Shown: positions 35,110 to 43,750 of the stretch, piece by piece
Position numbering within the stretch: position 1 is the stretch's first letter
Layout: each line of letters begins with the position of its first letter
Assembly: GCA_964468125.1 (NCBI GenBank)
Contig: CAYXVF010000021.1
Coordinates: 1-64,000, forward strand
Direction: 5' to 3'
Source: CAYXVF01 sp964468125
Lineage (GTDB): Bacteria > Myxococcota > XYA12-FULL-58-9 > CAYXVF01
DNA: 64,000 bases
Made by a program: the position numbers and the translations under genes
The notes under the pieces: model-generated
Seen by the model: the letters and a program-made list of their open reading frames with translations, nothing else
Databases searched by the model: none
What the model was told of the DNA's origin: nothing

Positions 35110-36449
35110 GAGGCCCGCAGTTCCCGGATCGCGAACTCGCCACGGAGCCGAATCAGGCGGAGCGCCTGGAGACGTTCGCCGAGCTCGAGGGTCACCGTCC
35201 CCGGCTCCCCCGCGCAGAACGCTTCGGGCATGGAAACGTGGTGAGGCGAGGGCTTCAGACCGCAGCCCCAGCGCAGCACCTCCCCGCCCGGACCGAACAG
35301 CTCGAGGCGGATCCCCCGGCGAGAAGCGCCGCTCAATTGGAGCTGGCTCGGCGCTGGCCCTTTCGGCATCTCGACGTCGACGTAGTAGCCGTGCCCTCCC
35401 CTCTTGGTGATCGAGGTGAGGGCGAAGGAGTCGAGGTCGTGCGCCGGCGCAACCAGCAGCCGTCCCGGTCCCATGCCTCTCAAACCGCGGCGCTTTGCCG
35501 GAAAGGGCTCCCGAAAATCGAGGCGCCGATTGAGCTCATCCCAGCTATCCACGCGCAGCTCGCCTCTTCCGTAGATCGCACGGAGCCACTCAGGCGCATG
35601 GTCATCGTCGATTCCGAGGGACATGCGCAGCTCTGAGGCGACGCTACGAAGACGCGGATCTTCCCCGACACGTTCGAGCGCTTCCTCGGCGCGCCCCTGC
35701 GTGAGGGCGCAAGCGCGTTTGCCGAGCTCGATCTGCTCTCGTTCTCCTGCGCCCGGATAGAACCCAAAGCGTGGACATACGAATCGCAGGGTATCCAGGT
35801 CCGCGCCGAAGGCGAGCAGCCAATGCGCCGCCGCTTCGTACCCCGCCTGCGCATCGCCCGCCGCCCGGCGACGGAGGAGCTCCTCGAGTCGATCGATCGG
35901 GTCTGCGCTCGGCTCCCATCCTGCGTGCGCCGGCAATGCGGGCCCCGCCACGGGCGCCGTGCCCGGTACGGTCACGACCGCGGTCACCACCGCGAGGAAG
36001 GCAACGGCCGCGGGGATCCAACGCAGATCGCGCCCCATCCCACGGCGCCCCCAGCTCGCCACCAAAAAGGCCGCGGACCCCGCGCCCGCAAAGCTCGCGG
36101 CGAGCGCCGACTCCTCGACCCAACCGGTTTGCCCGAGCGCCCAGGCTACGAGCGCAAAAGGAACGGCGGTGAACCCTACGCCGGTCAGAAGCCACAGCAA
36201 TGACTCGCCCCGCCGCCAGGCGAGGAGGAAGAAGATCGCCTGGGCGAAGCCATGAGATGCCGCTCCGAGCACGGCCCCGAGCAGCGCGAGGGCCGCGAGC
36301 CCGAAGGCAGACCGCAGCTTCCACGGAAGCATGACCACGAGCGCGACGAGGAGAACGGGAAGCAAGAGAACCGCATTGAGGGAGGGGCTCGCCGCGGCGC
36401 ACAGCGAGAGTACCGTCGCCGCGAGGATCGCTTCGACCTTGGGGCTCAC
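35106..36449 (-). CDS. Unrecognised membrane protein in the polysaccharide cluster
   Basis: 447 residues, family not recognised. The first ~170 residues contain about six hydrophobic helices (EAILAATVLSLCAAASPSLN, AVLLLPVLLVALVVML, GLAALALLGAVLGAAS, LLWLLTGVGFTAVPFALVAW, PAAVAFLAVVTAVVTVP). The rest is soluble: a helical part with repeat-like segments and a C-terminal strand-rich part (GGHGYYVDVEMPKGPAPSQ, RGIRLELFGPGGEVLRWGCG). I use GTG 36449, which overlaps the rfbB stop as GTGA; the longer frame lies inside rfbB. It sits where a polymerase or ligase often does, but it does not resemble Wzy or WaaL, and function is unknown. Confidence 0.75.
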   Translation of the reverse strand: MSPKVEAILAATVLSLCAAASPSLNAVLLLPVLLVALVVMLPWKLRSAFGLAALALLGAVLGAASHGFAQAIFFLLAWRRGESLLWLLTGVGFTAVPFALVAWALGQTGWVEESALAASFAGAGSAAFLVASWGRRGMGRDLRWIPAAVAFLAVVTAVVTVPGTAPVAGPALPAHAGWEPSADPIDRLEELLRRRAAGDAQAGYEAAAHWLLAFGADLDTLRFVCPRFGFYPGAGEREQIELGKRACALTQGRAEEALERVGEDPRLRSVASELRMSLGIDDDHAPEWLRAIYGRGELRVDSWDELNRRLDFREPFPAKRRGLRGMGPGRLLVAPAHDLDSFALTSITKRGGHGYYVDVEMPKGPAPSQLQLSGASRRGIRLELFGPGGEVLRWGCGLKPSPHHVSMPEAFCAGEPGTVTLELGERLQALRLIRLRGEFAIRELRAS

Positions 36450-37474
36450 CCGTCCGCCTGGCCCCGATTCGCGTACATGCGCTCGTAGTAATCGCGGTAG
36501 GCACCGCTCTTGATCGCATCCCACCAGTCGCGATGCGAACGATACCATCCGACGACCTCGCCCATGCGCGCTTCGATCGGAGGGCCCGGCTCGAAGCCGA
36601 GCTCATCGCGCGCGCGGGCGGGATCGATGGCATAGCGTCGGTCGTGCGCCTTTCGGTCTTTGACGAATTCGATGAGCCCTGGCTCCGCTCCCACCGCGTC
36701 GACGATGGCTCGCGCGATGTCGCGATTCGCCCGCTCGCATTCGCCTCCCAGGTTGTAGACAGCACCGGGCTTCCCCTTCGCAAATGCCGCGAGGATTCCC
36801 CGGCAATGGTCGTCCACGTGGATCCAGTCCCTCACGTTCAGTCCGTCGCCATAGAGTGGCAGCTTCCTCCCCTCCATCGCGTTGGTAATGAAGAGCGGAA
36901 TGAATTTCTCGGGAAACTGGTAGGGGCCGTAGTTGTTGCTGCAGCGGGTCACCACGACATCCAAACCATGGGTGCGGTGCATCGCGAGAGCGAGGTGGTC
37001 GCTCGCGGTCTTGCTCGCCGCGTAGGGCGAGGTCGGCTGGAGCGGCGAGTCCTCAGTAAATCGGGCCTTCGAGTCGAGCTCGAGGGAGCCGTAGACCTCA
37101 TCGGTCGAGACGTGCACAAAGCGTGACAGCTGGTGGCGCACCGCCCAGTCGAGCAGAACCTGAGTGCCGAGGACATTAGTTTGAATGAAGGCGGAGGCAT
37201 CCTCGATGGAACGATCCACGTGCGATTCGGCGGCAAAATGAAACACGGCCTCGGCGTCCACGGGAAGCTCAGACTCGACGCTCGCCGCCTCCCGAATGTC
37301 CAGGCGCCGGAAGGAGTACCCCGGATGACTGCGTACTGGTGTGAGATTGTCGAGGTTACCTGCGTAGGTGAGCGCGTCGACGACGCACACCTCCTCGGCC
37401 CAGCCCTCCTGCAGCGCCGTGCGAACGAAACAGCTCCCGATAAACCCCGCTCCGCCGGTGACGATCCACTTCAT
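36446..37474 (-). CDS. rfbB: dTDP-glucose 4,6-dehydratase
   Basis: 342 residues of the extended SDR family. The NAD site is VTGGAGFIGSCFVRTALQEG; HFAAESHVDRSIEDASAFIQ, VSTDEVYGSL, the catalytic YAASK (Tyr-x3-Lys) in TSPYAASKTASDH, and RCSNNYGPYQFPEKFIPLFI are all RfbB/RmlB text. It turns dTDP-glucose into dTDP-4-keto-6-deoxyglucose, the entry to rhamnose and other deoxysugars. RmlA, RmlC and RmlD are not in the window. Coupled to the downstream membrane protein by a GTGA overlap. Confidence 0.96.
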   Translation of the reverse strand: MKWIVTGGAGFIGSCFVRTALQEGWAEEVCVVDALTYAGNLDNLTPVRSHPGYSFRRLDIREAASVESELPVDAEAVFHFAAESHVDRSIEDASAFIQTNVLGTQVLLDWAVRHQLSRFVHVSTDEVYGSLELDSKARFTEDSPLQPTSPYAASKTASDHLALAMHRTHGLDVVVTRCSNNYGPYQFPEKFIPLFITNAMEGRKLPLYGDGLNVRDWIHVDDHCRGILAAFAKGKPGAVYNLGGECERANRDIARAIVDAVGAEPGLIEFVKDRKAHDRRYAIDPARARDELGFEPGPPIEARMGEVVGWYRSHRDWWDAIKSGAYRDYYERMYANRGQADG

Positions 37475-37483
37475 GAAACGAGC

Positions 37484-38563
37484 TTATCCCAGGCCGCCCT
37501 TCGCGCGGCAAGCATCGCGCAAGATGCGCTCGATGCTCTTCGCCATTCGGCCAAAGCTGCGCGCTTCCACGACCTCGCGCGCGGCGGTCGGAAACTCGGA
37601 GCGCCGTGCGCTGTCGATCGCAGCGGCGAGTGCGGTCGAATCGTCGATGGGGACGAGCCATCCCGCGCCACCGCCGAGGAGCTCTCGGGCGCCGGCGCTC
37701 TCGGTGGCGACGCAACGCAAGCCACAATGCAGGGCCTCGAGCAGAGCGATCGGCTCACCTTCCCACCGCGAAGAGAGCACGAACACATCGAGAGCGGCTA
37801 GGACCGTGGCCACATCGTCCCGCCGACCGAGCCAGTGAACGTCGACCCCGAGCGCGTGGCCCTCTTCCGCGAGGCGACGGGCGAGCGGCCCATCGCCGGC
37901 GACTAGGAACGTCACGTCGCGCATGGTGGCGAGCGCACGAAGCGCCACGTCCACACCCTTTTGCGCCACGAGGCGAGAAGTCGTCCCCACGATGAAACGC
38001 TCCTCGTCGAGCCCGAGCAAACGCCTCGCTTCCGATCGGTCTGGCCGCGCAGCGAAGCGCGACTCTCGCACGGCGTTCGGCACGTAGTAGGCGTGCGCGT
38101 CGCGAACAAATCCGCGCGCGACGAGATCGTCCCGGTCCGTTCGCGAAACGCTCACGACACGGGTGGCGCGGCAGGCAACCGCCTCAGAAGCGAGAAAGAG
38201 CGCTCTGCGCATGGGCGTCCGCTCTTTGCGATACGCGAGTCCGTGGGCGCTGTAGACGCTGGGCCCTCGATAGGCCGCTCCGTAAAAGGCGGCTCGAGTC
38301 CCGTGCCAATGCACCACGTCCGGTCGATGCCGGCGAAGCTCGCGCAGGAGGGTCGCGAGAGCATGCGGATCGAAACGCGAATGCATCAGACCGATCGGTT
38401 GAGCGGTGATCCCGGCGCTGGCGAGCTCATCGAGGAGCGGTCCATCGTCTCCCACCCATGCCTCTAGGTCGTGGCCCCGCGCCTGCAGCTCCGGCAGGAG
38501 TCCGAGGAGATGCTCCGCGCCCCCGCCCCGCGCACCGGACGCCATGACCGCGAGCACGCGCAT
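37484..38563 (-). CDS. Family 4 glycosyltransferase
   Basis: 359 residues with GT-B fold: RVLAVMASGARGGGAEHLLG at the N-terminus, DVVHWHGTRAAFYGA, then GTTSRLVAQKGVDVALRALA, FLVAGDGPLARRLAEEGHAL and SSRWEGEPIALLEALHCGLR, the GT4 donor-binding E-x7-E motif. The ATG at 38563 shares one base with the stop of the upstream GT2 gene (TGATG), so the two are co-translated. It ends 9 bp before the rfbB start. Confidence 0.92.
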   Translation of the reverse strand: MRVLAVMASGARGGGAEHLLGLLPELQARGHDLEAWVGDDGPLLDELASAGITAQPIGLMHSRFDPHALATLLRELRRHRPDVVHWHGTRAAFYGAAYRGPSVYSAHGLAYRKERTPMRRALFLASEAVACRATRVVSVSRTDRDDLVARGFVRDAHAYYVPNAVRESRFAARPDRSEARRLLGLDEERFIVGTTSRLVAQKGVDVALRALATMRDVTFLVAGDGPLARRLAEEGHALGVDVHWLGRRDDVATVLAALDVFVLSSRWEGEPIALLEALHCGLRCVATESAGARELLGGGAGWLVPIDDSTALAAAIDSARRSEFPTAAREVVEARSFGRMAKSIERILRDACRAKGGLG

Positions 38564-39351
38564 CAACCAGGAACCACGCCCCGCACGCGCTGATAGGCGT
38601 CGATCAGGGACGCGAAGAGTGGCCCGCGGTGTTTTCGCCAGAAGCGGCGTTGGCTGACTCGGTAGGCCCGAGCGGATTCCGACGCCGCTTTTGCGGCGCT
38701 CTGACCGCGACGATGTAGGACAGTGAGCGTCGGATCGTAGACGACGCGATGCCCTCGCTCCCGGAGGCGGAGACAGAAGTCGATGTCTTCAAAGTAGAGA
38801 AAGAAGCGCTCATCGAAACCGTTGACGTCCTCGAAGGCCTCCCGGTGCACGAGCAAGCTCGACGCGGCGACCCACGGCACCTCCCGCGGCGAACGCACCA
38901 CCGAGTCGACCAGCCTGCTCGCCAGAGTCCAGCGGCGGTCGATCGCTTTCTGCGCCAGGAGCCGCAGCAATTCCGATCCCACCGCGGGGGGGCCGCCGTA
39001 GGCGAGCTGAAAAAGACCGTCCTCGTCGACCTGTCGAAAGCCCGTGGCCGCAGTATGGGCGCGCTCCCGCATTTGAGCGATCTGCCCGGGAGCGAGAGAA
39101 GCGTCCGGGTTGAGCAGGAGGAAGAGCGCGCCGCTGGCGTTCTGTGCCGCGAGGTTTACCGCAGCGCCAAATCCCGGATTGTGCGGCTGCTCGAATACGC
39201 GGACGTGAGGAAAGCGCTCGCGCAGCATCTGCGAACTCCCATCGCGTCCGTTGTCCACCACCAGCACTTCGTCGGCCTCATCGAGAGACGCCACGCAGTG
39301 GGCGAGCAGCTCCCGAACCTCGTAGCTGACGACGATGACGCTCACCTTCAT
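38563..39351 (-). CDS. Family 2 glycosyltransferase (rhamnosyltransferase-like)
   Basis: 262 residues with a GT-A fold: VSVIVVSYEVRELLAHCVAS, EVLVVDNGRDGSSQ, NPGFGAAVNLAAQNASGALF, the metal-binding LLNPDAS, VPWVAASSLLVHREAFEDVN and GFDERFFLYFEDIDFCLRL, a set common in rhamnosyltransferases. The pairing with dTDP-glucose 4,6-dehydratase suits a deoxysugar donor. The ATG at 39351 is chosen since the GT fold begins there. First gene of the glycosyltransferase run, 46 bp after the TPR gene. Confidence 0.9.
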   Translation of the reverse strand: MKVSVIVVSYEVRELLAHCVASLDEADEVLVVDNGRDGSSQMLRERFPHVRVFEQPHNPGFGAAVNLAAQNASGALFLLLNPDASLAPGQIAQMRERAHTAATGFRQVDEDGLFQLAYGGPPAVGSELLRLLAQKAIDRRWTLASRLVDSVVRSPREVPWVAASSLLVHREAFEDVNGFDERFFLYFEDIDFCLRLRERGHRVVYDPTLTVLHRRGQSAAKAASESARAYRVSQRRFWRKHRGPLFASLIDAYQRVRGVVPG

Positions 39352-39397
39352 CACGAGCCACCCACCAGAATTCAGGCGAGCGGTCAATCACCGCCGC

Positions 39398-41662
39398 TCA
39401 AGGCCGTCGGCGTCGGCGTGGTGCGTCGAGCTCGGTGGCCTCAGCCATGAAGACGAGCGCTTCCCGGTCGTCCGGACGAACCGAGAGGACTTTCCTCGCC
39501 TCGGCCACCGCCTCCTCTCGCTCGCCGGCGCGCCAGAGGACCCGCGCGAGGCCAGTCTGTGCGGCTGTGGCGGAAGGGTTGTTGTGCAAAATCTCTCGGT
39601 AGGCGAGCTCCGCTTTTCGGAGGTCCCCCAGGCTCTCGACTAAACGGGCGTGGTAGATCTGCACCAGCGGCAAGCCTCGGTCTTCCTCCCAGGCGACGGT
39701 GAAATACCTGCGCGCCGGACCCCGTTGCTGCTTTCGCAGGGCCAGAATTCCCGCGTACAGATTCGCGCTCGCCGCGCGCCGGTCGAGCCGGAGCGCTTGC
39801 GCGAGGGCGCGCGCCGTCCGGCGAAAGTCGCCGGCAACATAGTAGGCCGCAGCCGCCCCGGTGGTCGTGATCGCGTTGCGACTCGTTCGGCCCCGCTGCA
39901 ACAGCTCGTCCCCAATCTCCCCATAGACCTCCAGTGGCGGCGGAAACGGCCGGAGGCGGTCGCGAGCGAGGTTCTGCTCTGGGTCGATCGCCAGCGCACG
40001 CTTCATTCGCTGAAAGGCCGCCACGGGCCTACCTGCGTCGAGATCGAGGACCGCGGCCAGCAGATAGAGGGGAATCGAGTCCAGGGTGCTGCTGAGCGCA
40101 TCGTCGACCACCTCCCGCGCCGCCGCCGGATCGACCGTCCGCAGGCGCCAGGCCAGGTCCACCGCCATTTCCGGAATCTCTGGGTTCAGACCGTTCGCCA
40201 CCTCGAGGCCCGCGAGCGCCTGCTCCTCGCGGTCCAAGGCGCCGTCGGCGAGGGTCTTGGCGTAGCGCATCACCGGGGCGTCGGGCGCCAGATTCGTACC
40301 AGCTTCCAGCCACTGAGTGAGCTCGCGGGGATCGACGATGAATTTGGGAGAGCTCGTCGCGACGAAGATCTTCTCGGCAAAGAGCTCCGCTCGCGCCCGG
40401 TCCCCCGCCGCAGTCTCCGCGAGTCCTCCGTCGAGCACCTCGAGCGCGGCCTTCGGATTGCCCTCACGACGCGACAACTCACGGGCGAGGCGGAGCCGGT
40501 CATCGGTCGAGGCGTTACCCTCCTCGACCAACCGCTCTAGCAACTCCCGTGCTGCCTGCTCGTCGCCCATCGAGAATCGCAGCTGGTAGAACGTTCGCAT
40601 CAGGACGTCGGCGTTCGGCGCGTCCTCCATTCCCTTCTCGAGGAGCGCCACCGCCTCGCTGACCTGTCCCGTGCGCAGCAAGGCCACGGCCAACCACCGT
40701 CGCGCGCGGTGTTCCACCTCCTCGTCGCGCACCAGCTCGCGCAAGGACTTCACCGCTCGCTCCGGACGAAACTCCGCGTTGGTCGCAGCCTGCACCATCC
40801 GGGCACCGGACGACGTCGGTGCGCGTTCTACCGCGCGCGCGGCTGCGTCCCGCGCCTGATCCAAACGCCGCTCTTCGAGCAGGAGCCAAGCACGGGCCTC
40901 CTCGAGGGTCGCGCGGTGCGTTGAGCTCGGGCCCTCGCCTACGGCAGCGGTGATGCCCCGAAGGGCCAGCGTGACCGTGTCTTCGTCCCGCGCGCTCGGG
41001 AGACCCGCAAGGGCCATCGAGTAGAGCGCGATCGCTTCCGGATCCCCTGCGTCCGAGATCAATCCGCGTTTGATCGTCTCCAATCCGTCGAGCCGCTCCG
41101 AACGGGAGCGACCGAGCTTGGTCTTGCCGATCGCCACCGCGTCCCGGGTCGGCATCGGCTCCAGTCCACCTGCGAGCCACTGATCGGCCGCCTTCTCGAA
41201 GGGATTTGTGATTCTAGGGGGCGGCGGCGGCAGGCTGCGCTGATAGGCGACGTAGCTCGCCGAAGCCATTACGATCGAAACGAAGATTCCCCAACCGAGA
41301 TAGTCGCGCCAAGACGCGCTACTCCTTCGCGAGACCGAAATCGCCGGGCGAACCGGCGCGCGAGTGGTCTTCGGAGAAGCGGTGAAAGGGGCCGCTGCGG
41401 GCAGCTCGGGTGCCGACACGCCAACGAGCTCGAGGGTCGCGGGGTCGTGGACCGCCGACGGCGCCATGTCACGCGTATCCAGCTCGGGAAGCGCCTCGGG
41501 CAGAGCGCTCGAGTCGAGTTTCGAGGCCTCGGCACCGTCATCGAGCTCGAGAGTTTGCGCCTCCAGCGACACACTGCTGCCGCACACGGGACAGGGCGCG
41601 AAGGCCCGGCCGTCCGGCTCGAAGTCGAAATCGCTGCCGCAGGTGCCGCAAGTGAGATGCAT
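39398..41662 (-). CDS. Zinc-ribbon, membrane-anchored TPR protein
   Basis: 754 residues in three parts. A zinc ribbon opens the protein (CGTCGSDFDFEPDGR, then CPVCGSS). A linker follows, then one membrane helix near 120-140 (YLGWGIFVSIVMASASYVAY). About 600 residues of TPR-like helical pairs come next (LEEARAWLLLEERRLDQARD, AVALLRTGQVSEAVALLEKG, YREILHNNPSATAAQTGLAR). The ribbon would face the cytoplasm and the repeats the periplasm. Such proteins are frequent in Myxococcota and mostly unstudied. Its place just upstream of the glycosyltransferases may be chance. Confidence 0.75.
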   Translation of the reverse strand: MHLTCGTCGSDFDFEPDGRAFAPCPVCGSSVSLEAQTLELDDGAEASKLDSSALPEALPELDTRDMAPSAVHDPATLELVGVSAPELPAAAPFTASPKTTRAPVRPAISVSRRSSASWRDYLGWGIFVSIVMASASYVAYQRSLPPPPPRITNPFEKAADQWLAGGLEPMPTRDAVAIGKTKLGRSRSERLDGLETIKRGLISDAGDPEAIALYSMALAGLPSARDEDTVTLALRGITAAVGEGPSSTHRATLEEARAWLLLEERRLDQARDAAARAVERAPTSSGARMVQAATNAEFRPERAVKSLRELVRDEEVEHRARRWLAVALLRTGQVSEAVALLEKGMEDAPNADVLMRTFYQLRFSMGDEQAARELLERLVEEGNASTDDRLRLARELSRREGNPKAALEVLDGGLAETAAGDRARAELFAEKIFVATSSPKFIVDPRELTQWLEAGTNLAPDAPVMRYAKTLADGALDREEQALAGLEVANGLNPEIPEMAVDLAWRLRTVDPAAAREVVDDALSSTLDSIPLYLLAAVLDLDAGRPVAAFQRMKRALAIDPEQNLARDRLRPFPPPLEVYGEIGDELLQRGRTSRNAITTTGAAAAYYVAGDFRRTARALAQALRLDRRAASANLYAGILALRKQQRGPARRYFTVAWEEDRGLPLVQIYHARLVESLGDLRKAELAYREILHNNPSATAAQTGLARVLWRAGEREEAVAEARKVLSVRPDDREALVFMAEATELDAPRRRRRP

Positions 41663-41742
41663 CAGTGATGAATCTACGGGATCGTCGCGGCCGTTTCACC
41701 CAAGCGGCGGCCCCGAAAGGCCGCCGCCTGCTCGGTCGAAGC

Positions 41743-42237
41743 CTAGGGCATCACGTCTTCGCGGCGGGGATCCCAGCCGACGAAGGCGTCAAGCTCATGC
41801 TTCGGCGATTCGTGGCGAAGCTTCTGCAGAGCCGTCACCTCGAGCTGACGAATCCGCTCCCGGGTCAGATTCAGAATGTCCCCGACCTCCTCCAGCGTGA
41901 TCCCACCCCGTTCGGCGACGTCCAGGGCGCAGGTCTCCTCGAGCTCCCACGGCTCGAGTTCCGGGAAGTTCAGCTTGATACTCCCGGTCTCCGGATTCAC
42001 GTCCAAATAGAGATGGTGTTTGCAGGAAACGAACAGGCATGGCCTCGGTCCGCTCCGGCACTCCGAACGATTCTTGGGGCGTTCGTACTCGACAATTTCG
42101 AGCACTTCCCCAGCGCGCTCCCGACGACGCTGCTCGCGCAGCATCTCGCGCCTAGACATGGTTTTAGGTCGACGACGTGACTCCACGTCGCCTTCCGGGC
42201 CCTCGGAACGCGCATTCCAAGTAGCTCGAATACTCAT
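41743..42237 (-). CDS. Sigma-region-4-like DNA-binding protein with four cysteines
   Basis: 164 residues. The C-terminal part (112-142: ITLEEVGDILNLTRERIRQL then EVTALQKLR) is a sigma-70 region 4 helix-turn-helix, the part of sigma factors that reads the -35 element. There is no region 2, so it cannot be a full sigma factor. Ahead of it lie Cys60, Cys67 and Cys72 (ECRSGPRPCLFVSCKHHLYL) and Cys103 (EETCALD), spaced as C-x6-C-x4-C-x30-C, which could hold an iron-sulfur cluster or zinc. AGGAG precedes the ATG at 42237. Role inferred: a metal- or redox-responsive regulator. Confidence 0.75.
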   Translation of the reverse strand: MSIRATWNARSEGPEGDVESRRRPKTMSRREMLREQRRRERAGEVLEIVEYERPKNRSECRSGPRPCLFVSCKHHLYLDVNPETGSIKLNFPELEPWELEETCALDVAERGGITLEEVGDILNLTRERIRQLEVTALQKLRHESPKHELDAFVGWDPRREDVMP

Positions 42238-42338
42238 GGCTCTCTCCTGGTGTCCGCTCACTGGTCCCCTCCGATGAGCGCGACACTGATTGGTGCCCCT
42301 ATGTACCTATCCCGCGGCCAGCCTCTAACCCTCCGCGG

Positions 42339-42833
42339 CTATTTCCGAGAGCGCGTCACGCGCTCCGCGAATTTTTCGATACTCGAGAGATTTTTCTCGA
42401 CCATTCCCTTGATGCGGTCGCGCTCTTTGCGGAGCGCCGAGCGCCTGGTCTTATCACTCTCGTGATCCACGACCTCGGTGATCCGCTCCATCATGTGCTC
42501 ACAGCACTGGCGAATCATTACCAGGTCGCCTTCCAAAGCTATTCCGCTGAGTCGAATCTCGCTGAGGGTCGAGCCTTCTTCGAGCGCGCGCTTGATCGAG
42601 TTGACCAAGCGCACGGTCTTGATCGGGTAGATGCCCGAGGAGCCGCGGTTGCGCCCCTCCGTGCCCACACGTTGCGAGCGCGGCAGCAGCCCGAGTTGTA
42701 CGTACTTGCGAAGGGTGGCTTCACTGAAACGCTCACCGCGCGAGGCGAACGCGCTGACGATGTCCGCCGATGAGATGCCCGAGGCATGTTCCTTCTCGAG
42801 CTTTTTGATCTCACCTTCGGACAATAAGGCCAT
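42339..42833 (-). CDS. MerR-like transcriptional regulator
   Basis: 164 residues with a MerR-type winged helix: FSEATLRKYVQLGLLPRSQR, then RNRGSSGIYPIKTVRLVNSI, followed by a coiled-coil region (MMERITEVVDHESDKTRRSA, RDRIKGMVEKNLSSIEKFAE). The effector is unknown; two adjacent cysteines (IRQCCEHMM) could sense metal or redox state. I use ATG 42833; a TTG two codons upstream is less likely. It is divergent from the osmoprotectant transporter, separated by 149 bp full of repeats, and lies 101 bp upstream of the sigma-like gene. Confidence 0.8.
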   Translation of the reverse strand: MALLSEGEIKKLEKEHASGISSADIVSAFASRGERFSEATLRKYVQLGLLPRSQRVGTEGRNRGSSGIYPIKTVRLVNSIKRALEEGSTLSEIRLSGIALEGDLVMIRQCCEHMMERITEVVDHESDKTRRSALRKERDRIKGMVEKNLSSIEKFAERVTRSRK

Positions 42834-42877
42834 GAACAAGCGTTACGGCATTCGCGATCGCGGGTCAACAATTCTCT

Positions 42878-42972
42878 GCAACGATCAGCAACGATCTCGG
42901 GGATCTACGTACGTGATCGCAGATCGATCATGAGCGATCGATTTGACCCTGAACGCGCGAACGGTTTTGTTA
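42878..42972. promoter_or_regulatory. Repeat-rich divergent promoter region
   Basis: Between the divergent MerR-like and ABC-transporter genes lie two head-to-tail copies of GCAACGATC (42878-42886 and 42888-42896), one helical turn apart. A perfect inverted repeat TGATCG/CGATCA follows (42914-42919 and 42925-42930), with further GCGATC copies. A possible promoter for the transporter is TTGACC (42943-42948), an 18-base spacer and TTGTTA (42967-42972), only ten bases before the ATG, so the mRNA could be nearly leaderless. Regulation by the MerR-like protein is an inference. Confidence 0.4.
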
Positions 42973-42982
42973 GCGAAACGTC

Positions 42983-43750
42983 ATGATCCGCTTTCAAAAT
43001 ATCCGCAAAGAGTTCGACGGCTTCGTCGCGGTCGCGGATTTCAACCTCGAGGTCCACGAAGGTGAGCTCCTCGTGCTTCTCGGCGGGTCGGGCTCGGGCA
43101 AGACCACGACCCTCAAGATGGTGAATCGGCTGATCGAGCCTACCAGTGGCAGCATCACGATCGCAGGCCACAATATTCTCGAGGACGAGGCGCACCTTTT
43201 GCGCCGTCGCATTGGTTACTGCTTTCAGCGCATCGGCCTCTTTCCGCACATGACGGTCGCCGAGAACATTGGCGTCACGCCGAAACTCCTCGGTTGGGCG
43301 CCCGGGCGCATCGCGGCGCGGGTGGACGAGCTGCTCGAGCTCGTTCAGCTCGAACCAGGCGACTTCCGTGAGCGAATGCCAGAGGAGTTGTCCGGAGGGC
43401 AGCAGCAGAGGATCGGTGTGGCGCGCGCTCTGGCCGCCCAACCCGAGGTGATCCTCTTCGACGAGCCTTTCGGCGCCCTCGATCCCCTCACCCGGGACGA
43501 CTTACAGCGCTCCTTGGCGACCCTTCGGCAACAGCTCGGCTTCACCTCGATCTTCGTCACCCACGACATGGTTGAGGCGATCCTCCTCGGCGACCGGATC
43601 GCGGTCATGCGCGACGGTGAGTTGCTGCAGCATGGAACCGCGCGGGAGCTGCTTCATGCACCGGCCGACGACTACGTGCGCGAGCTGATCGACACGCCGG
43701 CTCGGCAGGCTGACGCGCTCGAGTCGCTTCTCGAAGGCGACGCGACGTGA
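42983..43750 (+). CDS. Osmoprotectant-type ABC transporter ATP-binding protein
   Basis: 255 residues: Walker A GGSGSGKTTTLKMVNRLIEP, Q-loop FQRIGLFPHMTVAENIGV, signature LSGGQQQRIGVARALA, Walker B VILFDEPFGALDPLTRDDL and H-loop VTHDMVEA. The KMVNRLIEP text and the permease beside it place it in the OpuBA/ProV family of glycine betaine, choline or carnitine importers. It lacks the CBS domains of longer ProV proteins. No clear ribosome-binding site precedes the ATG. It is followed by the permease with a GTGA overlap. Confidence 0.93.
   Translation: MIRFQNIRKEFDGFVAVADFNLEVHEGELLVLLGGSGSGKTTTLKMVNRLIEPTSGSITIAGHNILEDEAHLLRRRIGYCFQRIGLFPHMTVAENIGVTPKLLGWAPGRIAARVDELLELVQLEPGDFRERMPEELSGGQQQRIGVARALAAQPEVILFDEPFGALDPLTRDDLQRSLATLRQQLGFTSIFVTHDMVEAILLGDRIAVMRDGELLQHGTARELLHAPADDYVRELIDTPARQADALESLLEGDAT

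Noticed and set aside
41743..42237. Complete sigma factor
   Set aside because: Only the region 4 helix-turn-helix is present; no region 2 for -10 recognition or core binding.
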